A program made the position numbers and the translations under genes. From Thiobacillus sp. SCUT-2 (GTDB lineage Bacteria; Pseudomonadota; Gammaproteobacteria; Burkholderiales; Thiobacillaceae), in the NCBI RefSeq assembly GCF_035621355.1, contig NZ_CP141769.1, forward strand, positions 248,001-312,000: 64,000 nt of DNA, written 5' to 3'. Positions 47,359 to 60,874 of the stretch are shown in pieces. A model generated the notes under the pieces. The model saw only the letters and a list, made by a program, of their open reading frames with translations. It did no database searches and was not told where the DNA came from. Each line of letters begins with the position of its first letter. Positions within the stretch are counted from its first letter, which is position 1.

Positions 47359-47625
47359 CTATTTGGCGAAGGCCTGGCTGAAGAGCCCGCGTTTTTGCGG
47401 GGAAGGCTGCGTCCCGCGCGCGACGTTCTGGCCATGCTTCAGATTCCCGCGTACCTCGGCGCGGTTGACCGCCATGATGAGTTCGGTCGCCAGCACGCGG
47501 GCTTGGTGCGGGGTGAGGACGAGCTCACAGTCGTGGGCCTGAAGCGTCACGACGACCCGGTCGCGGCCCTGGGTGTCTTCCTGCAGCGTGATGTCCAGCG
47601 CGTTGCCGGGCTCGAGTTCGATCAT
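47359..47625 (-). CDS. Hypothetical protein, 88 residues
   Basis: Small soluble protein starting MIELEPGNALDITLQEDTQG with a strong AAGGAG ribosome-binding site before the ATG at 47625. The first ~50 residues alternate as beta strands (DRVVVTLQAHDCELVLTP). A helix follows (HQARVLATELIMAVNRAEV), then a basic tail. I recognise no family. The codon use is like that of its neighbours and the ribosome site is good, so the gene is probably real. It is divergent from msrP. Confidence 0.7.
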   Translation of the reverse strand: MIELEPGNALDITLQEDTQGRDRVVVTLQAHDCELVLTPHQARVLATELIMAVNRAEVRGNLKHGQNVARGTQPSPQKRGLFSQAFAK

Positions 47626-47761
47626 CGTGTCTCTCCTTGTCGTGTTTTTGCAGGAATCGCAGCAGGGTTCATGCCAGTCCCGATGCGCCGGCAGGCGCAA
47701 ACGAAAGCCTTATTGGAGCGTGGAGACGGTGACGGCTTGATGACTTTCCGCGGGTGCGCCG

Positions 47762-47777
47762 TGACGAAGCTTCGTCA
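47762..47777. promoter_or_regulatory. Perfect 16-bp palindrome in the divergent 88-aa gene/msrP spacer
   Basis: TGACGAAGCTTCGTCA is an exact palindrome, 132 bases upstream of msrP and 137 bases upstream of the opposite gene. It has the size of a dimeric regulator operator. No known regulator motif is recognised, and no A/T-rich promoter is obvious beside it. Confidence 0.4.
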
Positions 47778-47908
47778 TTGCGAGCGGGTAATTCGTCAAC
47801 GCCGGGGGAAACAAAAGGCGGCAGCAAGGGGTCAACGCGAAACAGGCACGGTAAGCTTGGCCGACCGGCCGCAGGCGATCGGTGGCCAATCGAGCGAAAG
47901 GGGTCCCC

Positions 47909-48846
<938 letters not shown>

Positions 48847-48847
<1 letters not shown>

Positions 48848-49467
48848 TGGGGGCTTGGCTGCGCAACCCGAAAGTCTGGCTGTTAACCGCCTGCCTGCTG
48901 CCGCTGCTGCGACTGGTCGTGCTCGGTAGCCGCGGAGGGCTGGGTGCGAATCCGATCGAGTTCATCACGCATTCGACCGGAACGTGGACGCTGGTCGGCC
49001 TGATGGCGACGCTCGCGATCACCCCCCTGCGGCGCCTGACGGGGTGGTCCCGACTGCTTCGCTACCGGCGCATGCTCGGCTTGTTCAGCTTCTTCTACGC
49101 GAGCCTGCATTTCCTGACCTATCTGTGGCTGGACCAGTTCTTCGACCTCGCCGCGATCGCCAGGGACATCGTCAAGCGCCCGTTCATCACGGTCGGCTTT
49201 GCCGCCTGGGTCCTGCTCCTCCCGCTCGCGGCCACCTCGACCCGGGCGATGATGCGCAGGCTTGGCCGGCACTGGCAGCAACTGCATCGACTGGTCTATG
49301 TGGTCGCCTTGCTGGGCGTGGTGCACTATCTATGGCTGGCCAAGAAGGACCTGACGCAGCCGCTGATCTACGGTGCCGTGCTGGCCACCCTGCTGGTGCT
49401 GCGGCTGCCGTGGGCGGCGAGCGCACTGCGGGCCTTGCGGGCGCACATCGCGCCGGCTCGCCCGTAA
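48847..49467 (+). CDS. msrQ: Heme-binding membrane subunit MsrQ
   Basis: Six-helix membrane protein of 206 residues of the ferric-reductase-like YedZ/MsrQ family. His residues in HSTGTWTLVGLMATLAITPL, ASLHFLTYLWLD and LHRLVYVVALLGVVHYLW are expected heme ligands. It passes electrons from quinol to MsrP. The start overlaps the msrP stop (TGATG). Confidence 0.95.
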
Positions 49468-49506
49468 GGCGCGGGCCGGCACACGCCGTGCCGGCCGTGC
49501 AATAAA

Positions 49507-49529
49507 AAACGGGGGCTATGCCCCCGTTT
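49507..49529. terminator. Bidirectional terminator between msrQ and the histone-like gene
   Basis: A perfect 10-bp stem AAACGGGGGC/GCCCCCGTTT with a TAT loop is flanked by A-rich DNA on the left and T residues on the right. It sits 40 bases after msrQ and 24 bases after the convergent histone-like gene. Confidence 0.85.
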
Positions 49530-49552
49530 CAGATTGGGCAGTGCCCGACCTG

Positions 49553-50227
49553 TTAGAGCCCGAAAGGCTTGATGACCGGTACCGCCGGTGCGGGCGCGGG
49601 CGCGGGGGCCGGCGCAGGCTTGACGGCGGGCGCCGCCTTTTTTGCTGCAGGCTTCTTCGCCGGTGCGGCCTTTTTCGCCGGTGCCGCCTTCTTGGCTACA
49701 GCCTTCTTGGCGGCGGGCTTTTTCGCCGGTGCAGCCTTCTTGGCGGCGGGCTTCTTGGCGGCGGGCTTTTTCGCCGGTGCGGCCTTCTTGGCTACGGGCT
49801 TCTTGGCGGCGGGCTTTTTCGCCGGTGCGGCCTTCTTGGCTACGGGCTTCTTGGCGGCGACCTTTTTCGCCGGTGCGGCCTTCTTGGCTACGGGCTTCTT
49901 GGCGGCGACCTTTTTCGCCGGTGCGGCCTTCTTGGCTACGGGCTTCTTGGCGGCGACCTTCTTCGCCGGTGCGGCCTTCTTGGCTACGGGCTTCTTGGCG
50001 GCGACCTTCTTCGCCGGTGCGGCCTTCTTGGCTACGGGCTTCTTGGCGGCGACCTTTTTCGCCGGTGCGGCCTTCTTGGCTACGGGCTTCTTGGCGGCGG
50101 TTGCCTTTTTCGCCGGTGCGGCCTTCTTAACTGCGGGCTTCTTGGCCGGTGCGGCTTTCTTGGCTGCGGGCTTGGCTGCGGCCTTCTTGGCTGCCGGCTT
50201 GGCAGCGGGTTTCTTTGCTGTTGCCAT
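49553..50227 (-). CDS. Histone H1-like Lys/Ala/Pro-rich nucleoid protein
   Basis: Encodes 224 residues made almost entirely of Lys, Ala, Pro and Val. A perfect 16-residue unit of the type [16 protein letters not shown] is repeated about seven times, with degenerate units at both ends and a C-terminal Ala-Pro tail ending VIKPFGL. Such PAKK-rich proteins resemble eukaryotic histone H1 tails and bind DNA non-specifically (compare AlgP of Pseudomonas and Hc2-type proteins). AAGGAG lies 8 bases before the ATG at 50227. Repeat number is likely to vary between strains because the DNA is an almost exact 48-bp tandem array. Confidence 0.88.
   Translation of the reverse strand: MATAKKPAAKPAAKKAAAKPAAKKAAPAKKPAVKKAAPAKKATAAKKPVAKKAAPAKKVAAKKPVAKKAAPAKKVAAKKPVAKKAAPAKKVAAKKPVAKKAAPAKKVAAKKPVAKKAAPAKKVAAKKPVAKKAAPAKKPAAKKPVAKKAAPAKKPAAKKPAAKKAAPAKKPAAKKAVAKKAAPAKKAAPAKKPAAKKAAPAVKPAPAPAPAPAPAVPVIKPFGL
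49781..50116. repeat. 48-bp tandem repeat array (seven units)
   Basis: The motif GGCCTTCTTGGCTACGGGCT recurs at 49781, 49829, 49877, 49925, 49973, 50021 and 50069, exactly every 48 bases (16 codons). Units differ only at a few positions (TTT/TTC, GGC/ACC). An eighth diverged unit begins after a 3-base insertion. The array lies in frame within the histone-like gene, so copy-number change by slippage keeps the frame. Confidence 0.95.
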
Positions 50228-50528
50228 TTAACACTCCTTAGAAGTTGGACACATTCACTTATCACTACAGCTTGATGCCACGTGCAGTCAGAATTTGCAC
50301 TTCCAAAGCGTGGTACCCACAGGCGACGAACTTGCCCGAAACCCGCTTGAGACGGGCGATACCGAGGCTCCGCTTGGTGAGCCTCATTCTAGTTACTTTT
50401 GCCGGGGGTTCAATGAATAGTCAAGTTCCCGCGCAGATAATCCGCGCGGAAATGTAGCGGTCAAGCAAAATGTATCGCCGCGACACTAAAAATCCGGACT
50501 GGAACGGTTCGGCGCGAATCGCTGAAAG
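50228..50528. other. Intergenic region between lysA and the histone-like gene
   Basis: A 301-base spacer that is A/T-richer than its surroundings. It should hold the promoter of the histone-like gene (minus strand, start 50227). A hairpin GAGGCTC/GAGCCTC with an 8-base loop lies near 50365-50387, followed by a T-rich stretch; it may end plus-strand transcription or be part of a small RNA. I see no convincing coding frame and no clear lysA terminator. Confidence 0.45.
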
Positions 50529-51773
50529 TCAGTATACAAGCCGCTCTCCAGCGAGGAGCTGGTCCAGCGTTTCGCGCTCGCGAACGAGATGAATTTCATT
50601 CTTGTCGATCAGGATTTCGGCCGCGCGCGGACGCGAATTGTAGTTCGACGCCATGCTCATGCCATAGGCGCCGGCCGAAAGCAGTGCCAGAAGGTCGCCC
50701 TCCTCGATCGCCAGATCCCGCGCAAACCCAAGGAAATCGCCGGTTTCGCAGATCGGGCCGACGATGTCGTAGCGACGCGCTGGCACGGTTCTTTCGCCGA
50801 CCGCGACGATCTCGTGGTAGGCCTCGTACAGCGCCGGGCGCATCAGATCGTTCATCGCGGCGTCGACGATGGCGAAGTTCTTGTCCTCGCCGGGCTTCAG
50901 GTATTCGACGCGAGTCAGCAGCAGGCCTGCGTTGCCGACCAGCGAACGGCCAGGTTCCAACAGCAGTTTCTCGCGGCGGCCGGCGAACTTCTGCGCCAGC
51001 ACCCGGCCGTAGGCGGCGAGGTCGGGGGGCGTCTCGTCGCGATAGCGGATGCCGACGCCGCCGCCGAGGTCGATGTGGCGCAGCGCGATGCCGTCTGCTG
51101 CGAGGGTGTCGACGAGGTCCAGCACGCGGTCGGCGGCGTCTGCCAGCGGCGAGAGATCGGTCAGCTGCGAGCCGATGTGGCAGTCGACGCCGGTGACCTT
51201 GAGGTTCGGCAGGCTGGCGGCCAGGCGGTAGAGTGCGGGCGCCTCGGCGATCGGCACGCCGAACTTGTTCTCCTTGAGGCCGGTGGAGATATAGGGATGG
51301 GTCTTGGGGTCGACGTCGGGGTTGACGCGGAACGACACCGGCGCGACCTTGCCCATGTCGCCGGCGACGCGGTCGAGTCGATGCAACTCGCTTTCCGACT
51401 CGAGGTTGAAGCACAGGATGCCGGCGTCGAGGGCGGCACGCATTTCGTTCGCGGTCTTGCCGACGCCGGAGAACACGACCTTGCCGGCATCGCCGCCGGC
51501 CGCCAGCACGCGGGCGAGCTCGCCGCCCGACACGATGTCGAAGCCGGCGCCGAGCCTGGCGAAGAGGTTGAGGATGGCGAGGCTGGAATTGGCCTTCACC
51601 GCGTAGCAGATGAGGTGCGGCGTGGCGGCGAAGGCCTCGGCGTAGGCGCGGTAGGCGGATTCGAGCGCTGCCCGCGAGTACACGTAGAGCGGGGTGCCGA
51701 AACGCTCGGCGAGCGTATCCAGTGCCACGTCCTCGAGATGGAGGCGGCCGTCGATGCGATGCAGGGTATTCAA
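50529..51773 (-). CDS. lysA: Diaminopimelate decarboxylase
   Basis: PLP enzyme of 414 residues making L-lysine from meso-diaminopimelate. The Schiff-base Lys lies in CYAVKANSS, the phosphate-binding glycines in [23 protein letters not shown] follows, and the substrate-specificity motif CETGDFLG with the distal Tyr in [15 protein letters not shown] is intact. It overlaps the upstream lipoprotein gene lptM by 4 bases, the conserved lptM-lysA arrangement. Confidence 0.97.
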   Translation of the reverse strand: MNTLHRIDGRLHLEDVALDTLAERFGTPLYVYSRAALESAYRAYAEAFAATPHLICYAVKANSSLAILNLFARLGAGFDIVSGGELARVLAAGGDAGKVVFSGVGKTANEMRAALDAGILCFNLESESELHRLDRVAGDMGKVAPVSFRVNPDVDPKTHPYISTGLKENKFGVPIAEAPALYRLAASLPNLKVTGVDCHIGSQLTDLSPLADAADRVLDLVDTLAADGIALRHIDLGGGVGIRYRDETPPDLAAYGRVLAQKFAGRREKLLLEPGRSLVGNAGLLLTRVEYLKPGEDKNFAIVDAAMNDLMRPALYEAYHEIVAVGERTVPARRYDIVGPICETGDFLGFARDLAIEEGDLLALLSAGAYGMSMASNYNSRPRAAEILIDKNEIHLVRERETLDQLLAGERLVY

Positions 51774-51895
51774 TTGGAAGTCCGTTGCGGGGCGGGAGGA
51801 TTTTCGGGAAGATACAGGTCACCCTTGGAGCCGCAGGCGGAGAGGCCGAGGCCGCACAGCAGCAGGGACACTATATATAGCGTGCGCAGGTTCAT
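51770..51895 (-). CDS. lptM: Small lipoprotein LptM (YifL-like)
   Basis: Only 41 residues: signal MNLRTLYIVSLLLCGLGLS, lipobox SAC with the lipidated Cys near residue 21, then GSKGDLYLPENPP. The C-G-x-K-G-x-L-Y/F-L-P signature identifies the LptM family, which helps mature the LPS translocon LptDE. It is coupled to lysA by an ATGA overlap and divergent from cyaY. Confidence 0.93.
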   Translation of the reverse strand: MNLRTLYIVSLLLCGLGLSACGSKGDLYLPENPPAPQRTSN

Positions 51896-51920
51896 GCGCC
51901 AAATGTTAGCACGGGACATC

Positions 51921-52244
51921 ATGACGGGAATTGACTCTGGCGAGGCCGAATTCAACCAGGCGGCGAACGCGGCGCTGGCCCACATCGAACAGGCGCTGGA
52001 AGACGCCGACCTCGATTTCGAGACGCCGGCGGACGGCATCATCGAGGTCGAACTCGACGACGGCAGCAAGATCATCATCAACCGCCACGGCGTGGCGCGG
52101 GAAATCTGGGTGGCCGCGCGTTCGGGCGGTTTCCATTTCAGGCCGCAGGCGGGCGGCTGGGTCGACACCAAGGGGGGCGAGCCGCTGTACGACAAGCTGG
52201 CCGCGCTGATCGCCGCGCAGGGCGGCGTCATGGTCCGCTTCTGA
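51921..52244 (+). CDS. cyaY: Bacterial frataxin CyaY
   Basis: Iron-binding regulator of Fe-S cluster assembly, 107 residues. It has an acidic N-terminal helix (MTGIDSGEAEFNQAANAAL...EDADLDFE) and the beta-sheet signature IIEVELDDGSKIIINRHGVA followed by REIWVAARSGGFHF. An alternative ATG six codons upstream (51903) is in frame; homologues favour the shorter form. It is divergent from lptM-lysA, as in many proteobacteria. Confidence 0.95.
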   Translation: MTGIDSGEAEFNQAANAALAHIEQALEDADLDFETPADGIIEVELDDGSKIIINRHGVAREIWVAARSGGFHFRPQAGGWVDTKGGEPLYDKLAALIAAQGGVMVRF

Positions 52245-52251
52245 ATCCGGC

Positions 52252-52844
52252 TTGAAGAGCCAGGCGCTCACCCTGTTCGACCTGGTCGAGCGGCTGTCGC
52301 TGCTGACCCGCGCCGACCTCAGGCAGGCGGGTGCCGCGCAGGGTCTGCAGCCGGTGCACCTGCAGGTGCTGTTCTATCTCAACCAGGCCAACCGCTTCAG
52401 CAACACCCCGCAGGCCCTGACCGAATATCTCGGCCTCACCAAGGGAACCGTGTCGCAGACCGTCATGGTGCTGGCGCGGCGGCGCCTCCTGTCGCGTTAC
52501 GCCGACCCGCGCGACGGGCGGGTGGTGCGCCTCATCCTGACCGAGGGCGGCGCGACGCTGCTGAAGACGCTCAGCGCCGGCGCAGCGTGGCGCGACATCG
52601 TGCAGACCGCCAGCCAGGCGCGGGTGACCTCGGCGATCGTGGTGCTGCGGCAGGTGCTGGCGCAGGTGCAGGCGCAGAGCGGCAAGCGGAGCTTCGGCGT
52701 CTGCGCGAGCTGCCGCCATAACCAGCGGCTGGGGCCGCGCAGCTACTTCTGCGGGCTGATGCAGGAAAAACTCAGCAGCCCCGAGACACGGCGCATCTGC
52801 CGCGAGCACGCGCCGCCGCTGGCGGCCGAGCCGGCCCTCGGGGC

Positions 52845-52848
<4 letters not shown>
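52252..52848 (+). CDS. MarR-family regulator with C-terminal four-cysteine region
   Basis: Encodes 198 residues from a TTG at 52252. The winged helix-turn-helix (about 40-110) shows [18 protein letters not shown] and the wing [16 protein letters not shown]. Beyond the usual MarR length, a tail carries [17 protein letters not shown] and RRICREH, four Cys residues in a C-x2-C-x(13-15)-C-x(14-16)-C pattern that could bind zinc or an Fe-S cluster. That would make it a redox- or metal-responsive repressor (inference). It begins 7 bases after cyaY, an Fe-S assembly gene, so cotranscription and an Fe-S link are plausible. Its end overlaps convergent argH by 4 bases. Confidence 0.85.
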
Positions 52849-54236
<1,388 letters not shown>

Positions 54237-54253
54237 GGGGCAGGAACGGGGGA

Positions 54254-55300
54254 ATGAAAAGGAAGAATCATAACAACCGGCAGGTCGAATTGCCGAACTT
54301 CTGCCACATGGGGGTCAGCCTGCGCATCGTGTTGACCGTCGAGGCTGCGCTGATGGCGGGCGTGGTTGCGCGCGTGGCGGATGCACAGGCGTTCTGGCGG
54401 GCGTTCATCGCACTGTCGGCGCTGGCGCAGCCGGCGCTGCTGTTGACGCTGCTCGCGCTCTGCGCGGGCGGGCGCTGGCTGCGCAGCCAGCCCTACCGGC
54501 GTGGCGTGGCGCTGACGCTGGCACTGGGCGTGGCAGTGCCGACGCTGTTCCGGCTCTGGATGGGGCCGCAGCTGGCGGGGCCGGATGACGATCCGGTCGT
54601 CGCGGTGGCCCTGTTCGCGCTGGCGGTCGGCGCGGGACTCCTGGGCTATTTCAACCTGCGCGCCCGCGCGCTGTCTCCCGCCATCACCGAGGCGCGGCTG
54701 CAGGCCCTGCAGGCGCGCATCCGCCCGCATTTCCTGTTCAACAGCCTCAATGCCGTGCTGTCGCTCGTGCGCAGCGATCCGCGCCGCGCCGAGCACGCGC
54801 TCGAGAATATGGCCGACCTGTTCCGCGCGCTGATGAGCCAGGCCAACCAGCTGGTTCCGCTGGAGGACGAGGTTGCGCTGACCCGCGCCTATCTGGAGCT
54901 CGAGCAATTGCGCCTGGGCGAGCGTCTGCAGGTCGCCTGGCACGTCCGGAAGATGCCGGGCGACGCGCTGGTTCCGCCGCTGGTGATCCAGCCGCTGGTG
55001 GAGAACGCCGTATACCATGGCATCGAGCCGCAGCCCGCAGGCGGCGAGATCAGCCTGAATCTCTATCGCAGCGGCGACAAGGTGCACATCGTCGTGCGCA
55101 ACCCGATCGCCGCCGCCACCGGCCACCACAAGGGCAACCGGATCGCGTTGGCCAACATCCGCGAGCGCCTGCTGCTGCACTTCGACCTCGATGCCCAGCT
55201 CAAGTTGGAACCGCTGGGGGCCGTTTATCAGGTGCACATCGTCCTGCCCTATACCCGTGAACGCACCCAGCCCGCCCCTGCGCGTCCTCATCGTCGATGA
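54254..55300 (+). CDS. algZ: LytS/AlgZ-type sensor histidine kinase
   Basis: Encodes 348 residues. Four hydrophobic helices (about 22-135) are followed by a His_kinase domain with His159 in [19 protein letters not shown] and the N box [16 protein letters not shown]. The usual G1 box is weak, as in AlgZ/FimS. By synteny with argH and by family it corresponds to FimS/AlgZ, which in Pseudomonas controls type IV pili and exopolysaccharide through AlgR. Type IV pilus genes are present in this window, but regulation here is unproven. The 3' end overlaps the response regulator gene by 44 bases. Confidence 0.85.
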   Translation: MKRKNHNNRQVELPNFCHMGVSLRIVLTVEAALMAGVVARVADAQAFWRAFIALSALAQPALLLTLLALCAGGRWLRSQPYRRGVALTLALGVAVPTLFRLWMGPQLAGPDDDPVVAVALFALAVGAGLLGYFNLRARALSPAITEARLQALQARIRPHFLFNSLNAVLSLVRSDPRRAEHALENMADLFRALMSQANQLVPLEDEVALTRAYLELEQLRLGERLQVAWHVRKMPGDALVPPLVIQPLVENAVYHGIEPQPAGGEISLNLYRSGDKVHIVVRNPIAAATGHHKGNRIALANIRERLLLHFDLDAQLKLEPLGAVYQVHIVLPYTRERTQPAPARPHRR

Positions 55301-56021
55301 CGAGGCGCCCGCGCGCCACCGCCTGCGCGACGTGCTGGCGGACTGCGCCGGCGCGCTGCCGGTCGACGTGGTCGGCGAAGCGGACAACGGGATCGACGCC
55401 TTGACCCAGGTGCAGCGGCAGCCGGTCGACGCCGTCCTGCTCGATATCAGGATGCCCGGCATGGACGGCCTCGAGTGCGCGGCCCATCTCAACCGCCTGG
55501 CAACGCCGCCCGCGATCATATTCAGCACGGCCTACGACGCCTACGCCTGTCAGGCCTTCGACCTCAACGCCGTCGATTACCTGCTGAAGCCGGTCCGCGC
55601 CGAGCGCCTGATGCAGGCCCTGTCGCGTGCGCACCGGCTTAACGCGACGACGCTGGAGCATTTGCGCGAGGCCCACCCGAAGGCGCGCACCCACCTCTCG
55701 GTCAACGAGAAAGGCCGCATCGTGCTGATTCCGATCGGGGACATCCTGTACCTGAAGGCGGAACTGAAATATGTCACCGTGCGGACGGCTGCGCGCGAGT
55801 TCCTCATCGAGGAGTCGCTTACCCGGCTGGAAGACGAGTTCGGGGGCACTTTCCTGCGCATCCACCGCAATTGCCTGGTTGCCCGGGCGCGGATCCGCGA
55901 GGTCGGCAAGCAGCCCGGCGACGACGAGGGGCATTTCCTGCGGCTGGACGGCCTCGACGAGCGGCTGATGGTGAGCCGGCGCCAGTATTCGGCGCTGCGC
56001 GAGGCGCTCAAGGCGTTCTGA
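55257..56021 (+). CDS. algR: LytTR-type response regulator AlgR-like
   Basis: Encodes 254 residues from a GTG at 55257 ([20 protein letters not shown]). The receiver has Asp63 (LLDIRMPGMDG) and Lys113-region LLKPVRAERL. The LytTR DNA-binding domain (about 150-254) contains YLKAELKYVTVRT and LRIHRNCLVARARI. It is the expected partner of the preceding kinase, with which it overlaps by 44 bases and is translationally coupled. In Pseudomonas hemC follows; here a non-coding region and a Nudix gene follow instead. Confidence 0.88.
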   Translation: MNAPSPPLRVLIVDDEAPARHRLRDVLADCAGALPVDVVGEADNGIDALTQVQRQPVDAVLLDIRMPGMDGLECAAHLNRLATPPAIIFSTAYDAYACQAFDLNAVDYLLKPVRAERLMQALSRAHRLNATTLEHLREAHPKARTHLSVNEKGRIVLIPIGDILYLKAELKYVTVRTAAREFLIEESLTRLEDEFGGTFLRIHRNCLVARARIREVGKQPGDDEGHFLRLDGLDERLMVSRRQYSALREALKAF

Positions 56022-56099
56022 TGGCCCGCATCGGGCGTGCCAATAAAAATAAACTCCAGCAATATCAGCGTCTTATCATGTTCCTACAACTAAAGTTGT

Positions 56100-56225
56100 A
56101 TAGCCGGATCGCGCGCCGCTTCGTAGGATGAAGCCGCTTGCTGTTCCGCGGCAAGCAGAAGTTCTCCGCAATGAGGAACGTGTCTCCTCATCTCCGCCGG
56201 GTTCGTCCGAACCCGGCTTTTTTTT
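56100..56225 (+). ncRNA. Candidate small RNA ending in a strong terminator
   Basis: Downstream of an A/T-rich promoter-like segment the sequence can fold into three consecutive stems: GCTTGC/GCAAGC near 56132-56156, ATGAGGA/TCCTCAT near 56171-56191, and the terminator stem GCCGGGTTC/GAACCCGGC (56196-56217) followed by eight T residues. No coding frame spans it. It could simply be the 3' end of the algR message, but the promoter-like A/T block after algR favours an independent transcript. No Rfam family is recognised. Confidence 0.4.
56196..56225 (+). terminator. Rho-independent terminator
   Basis: Perfect 9-bp stem GCCGGGTTC/GAACCCGGC with loop GTCC and an eight-T tail at 56218-56225. It ends either algZR transcription or the candidate small RNA. 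Confidence 0.92.
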
Positions 56226-56333
56226 GCCTGCCCCGGCTATCATGGCGGCATGGAACCCGACAACCCGAACCGCCACCCGCAGGGGGCAGGCCGTGATCGT
56301 CAAGCCGCTGCCCCGAGGGATCCCCTTTCGGAT

Positions 56334-56888
56334 ATGGCGCCAACAAGCACGCTCACCGAAACCCCGCTCGCATCCGAAACCGTCTTCAAGGGCCGGCTCA
56401 TGCACGTCAAGCGCGATCGCGTGCGGCTGCCCGACGGCCGCGAGTCGACGCGCGAATACATCGTTCATCCCGGCGCCGTTGTCGTCATTCCGGTGTTCGA
56501 CAACGGCGACCTGCTGCTGGAGCGGCAGCACCGCTACCCGCTGCACCGTGACTTCATCGAGCTGCCCGCCGGCAAGATCGACCCGGGCGAGGACGACCTC
56601 ACCTGCGCCAGGCGCGAGCTCGAGGAGGAAACGGGCTACACCGCGACCGAGTGGCGCGCGGTCACGACGATCTATCCCTGCATTGGCTATTCGGACGAAC
56701 GCCTGGCGTTCTACCTGGCGCGCGGCCTGGCGGACGGCACGCACGCGCGCGACCACGACGAATTCCTGGAAATCTTCCGCCTGCCGTTCGCCGAGGCGAT
56801 GCAGTGGGTGCGGGACGGCCGCATCTGCGAGACCAAGACCGTGATCGGCCTGTTCTGGCTTGAGAAGATGCTCGAACAAGGCTGGTAA
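56334..56888 (+). CDS. nudF: Nudix hydrolase, ADP-ribose pyrophosphatase type
   Basis: Encodes 184 residues with a full Nudix box running from GKIDPGEDDL to RRELEEETGY. The upstream strand RQHRYPLHRDFIELPAG and the downstream GYSDERLAFYLARGL are typical of ADP-ribose pyrophosphatases. It should hydrolyse ADP-ribose to AMP and ribose 5-phosphate. I use the ATG at 56334 with CGAGGGA upstream; an ATG at 56250 is in frame but would add a Pro/Arg-rich leader. It is convergent with metH (72-base gap). Confidence 0.9.
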   Translation: MAPTSTLTETPLASETVFKGRLMHVKRDRVRLPDGRESTREYIVHPGAVVVIPVFDNGDLLLERQHRYPLHRDFIELPAGKIDPGEDDLTCARRELEEETGYTATEWRAVTTIYPCIGYSDERLAFYLARGLADGTHARDHDEFLEIFRLPFAEAMQWVRDGRICETKTVIGLFWLEKMLEQGW

Positions 56889-56960
56889 GCCTTCGCGATT
56901 CGAGCAGGCGGGCGGGTAGGCCCGTCCGCGCCGCACGCGGACGGCGTGCGGCGCGGAGGG

Positions 56961-60650
<3,690 letters not shown>

Positions 60651-60659
60651 GATGCAGGG

Positions 60660-60785
60660 CGATTCCGGGGCAAACTTGAATGGTAACACCCGTCTCCGCG
60701 GGGTTCCGCTGCCGACTTGTCGACGCTCCTATCGGCTTCGCCACACGGCGGGCGTGGGGAAAGGGGCCGAAACCCCGCAAGAAAA
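60660..60785 (-). other. Structured 5' leader candidate of metH
   Basis: On the minus strand GCGGGGTT (about 60779-60772) can pair with AACCCCGC (about 60705-60698), enclosing smaller stems such as GCCGA/TCGGC. This could be a regulatory leader or simply GC-rich DNA. The B12 box and the SAH-riboswitch core were looked for and not found. Confidence 0.25.
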
Positions 60786-60798
60786 AGGTGGACGGGCA

Positions 60799-60814
60799 TG
60801 GCCTGATAATTGCA
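60799..60814 (+). promoter_or_regulatory. Candidate sigma-54 promoter of the third PrsT-like gene
   Basis: TGGCCTGATAATTGCA: GG at 60800-60801 and GC at 60812-60813 are exactly 10 bases apart and the -12 half is perfect (TTGCA). The -24 half has two mismatches after TGGC. The predicted start near 60825 leaves a 50-base leader before the ATG at 60875. Confidence 0.5.
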
Positions 60815-60840
60815 GACGCCCCTTGCCAGGGGAGCGTCTG
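60813..60840. repeat. Inverted repeat at the predicted transcript start
   Basis: Arms CAGACGC (60813-60819) and GCGTCTG (60834-60840), with a CCCC/GGGG extension and loop TTGCCA. It begins at the -12 element and spans the predicted start site, so it may act at DNA level as an operator rather than as an RNA hairpin. Confidence 0.5.
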
Positions 60841-60874
60841 GCCCAGGCGACGACAAGATACGGCGAGCGAACGA

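Larger units (their letters stand above)
56022..56333. other. Intergenic region between algR and the Nudix gene
   Basis: Non-coding, 312 bases. Bases 56040-56105 are strikingly A/T-rich for this genome and contain an inverted repeat TACAACT-AA-AGTTGTA at 56085-56100. From about 56125 to 56225 three hairpins in a row end in a terminator (see the candidate small RNA). Bases 56226-56333 contain an in-frame ATG at 56250 that could extend the Nudix protein by 28 residues. Confidence 0.5.

Noticed and set aside
49553..50227. Regular 48-bp repeats as a possible CRISPR array
   Set aside because: The repeats are contiguous without spacers, are in frame with a Lys/Ala/Pro-rich protein and have no cas genes nearby.
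60651..60800. Cobalamin or SAH riboswitch upstream of metH
   Set aside because: Pairing is possible, but neither the B12 box nor the SAH-riboswitch core sequence is present; kept only as a low-confidence structured leader.
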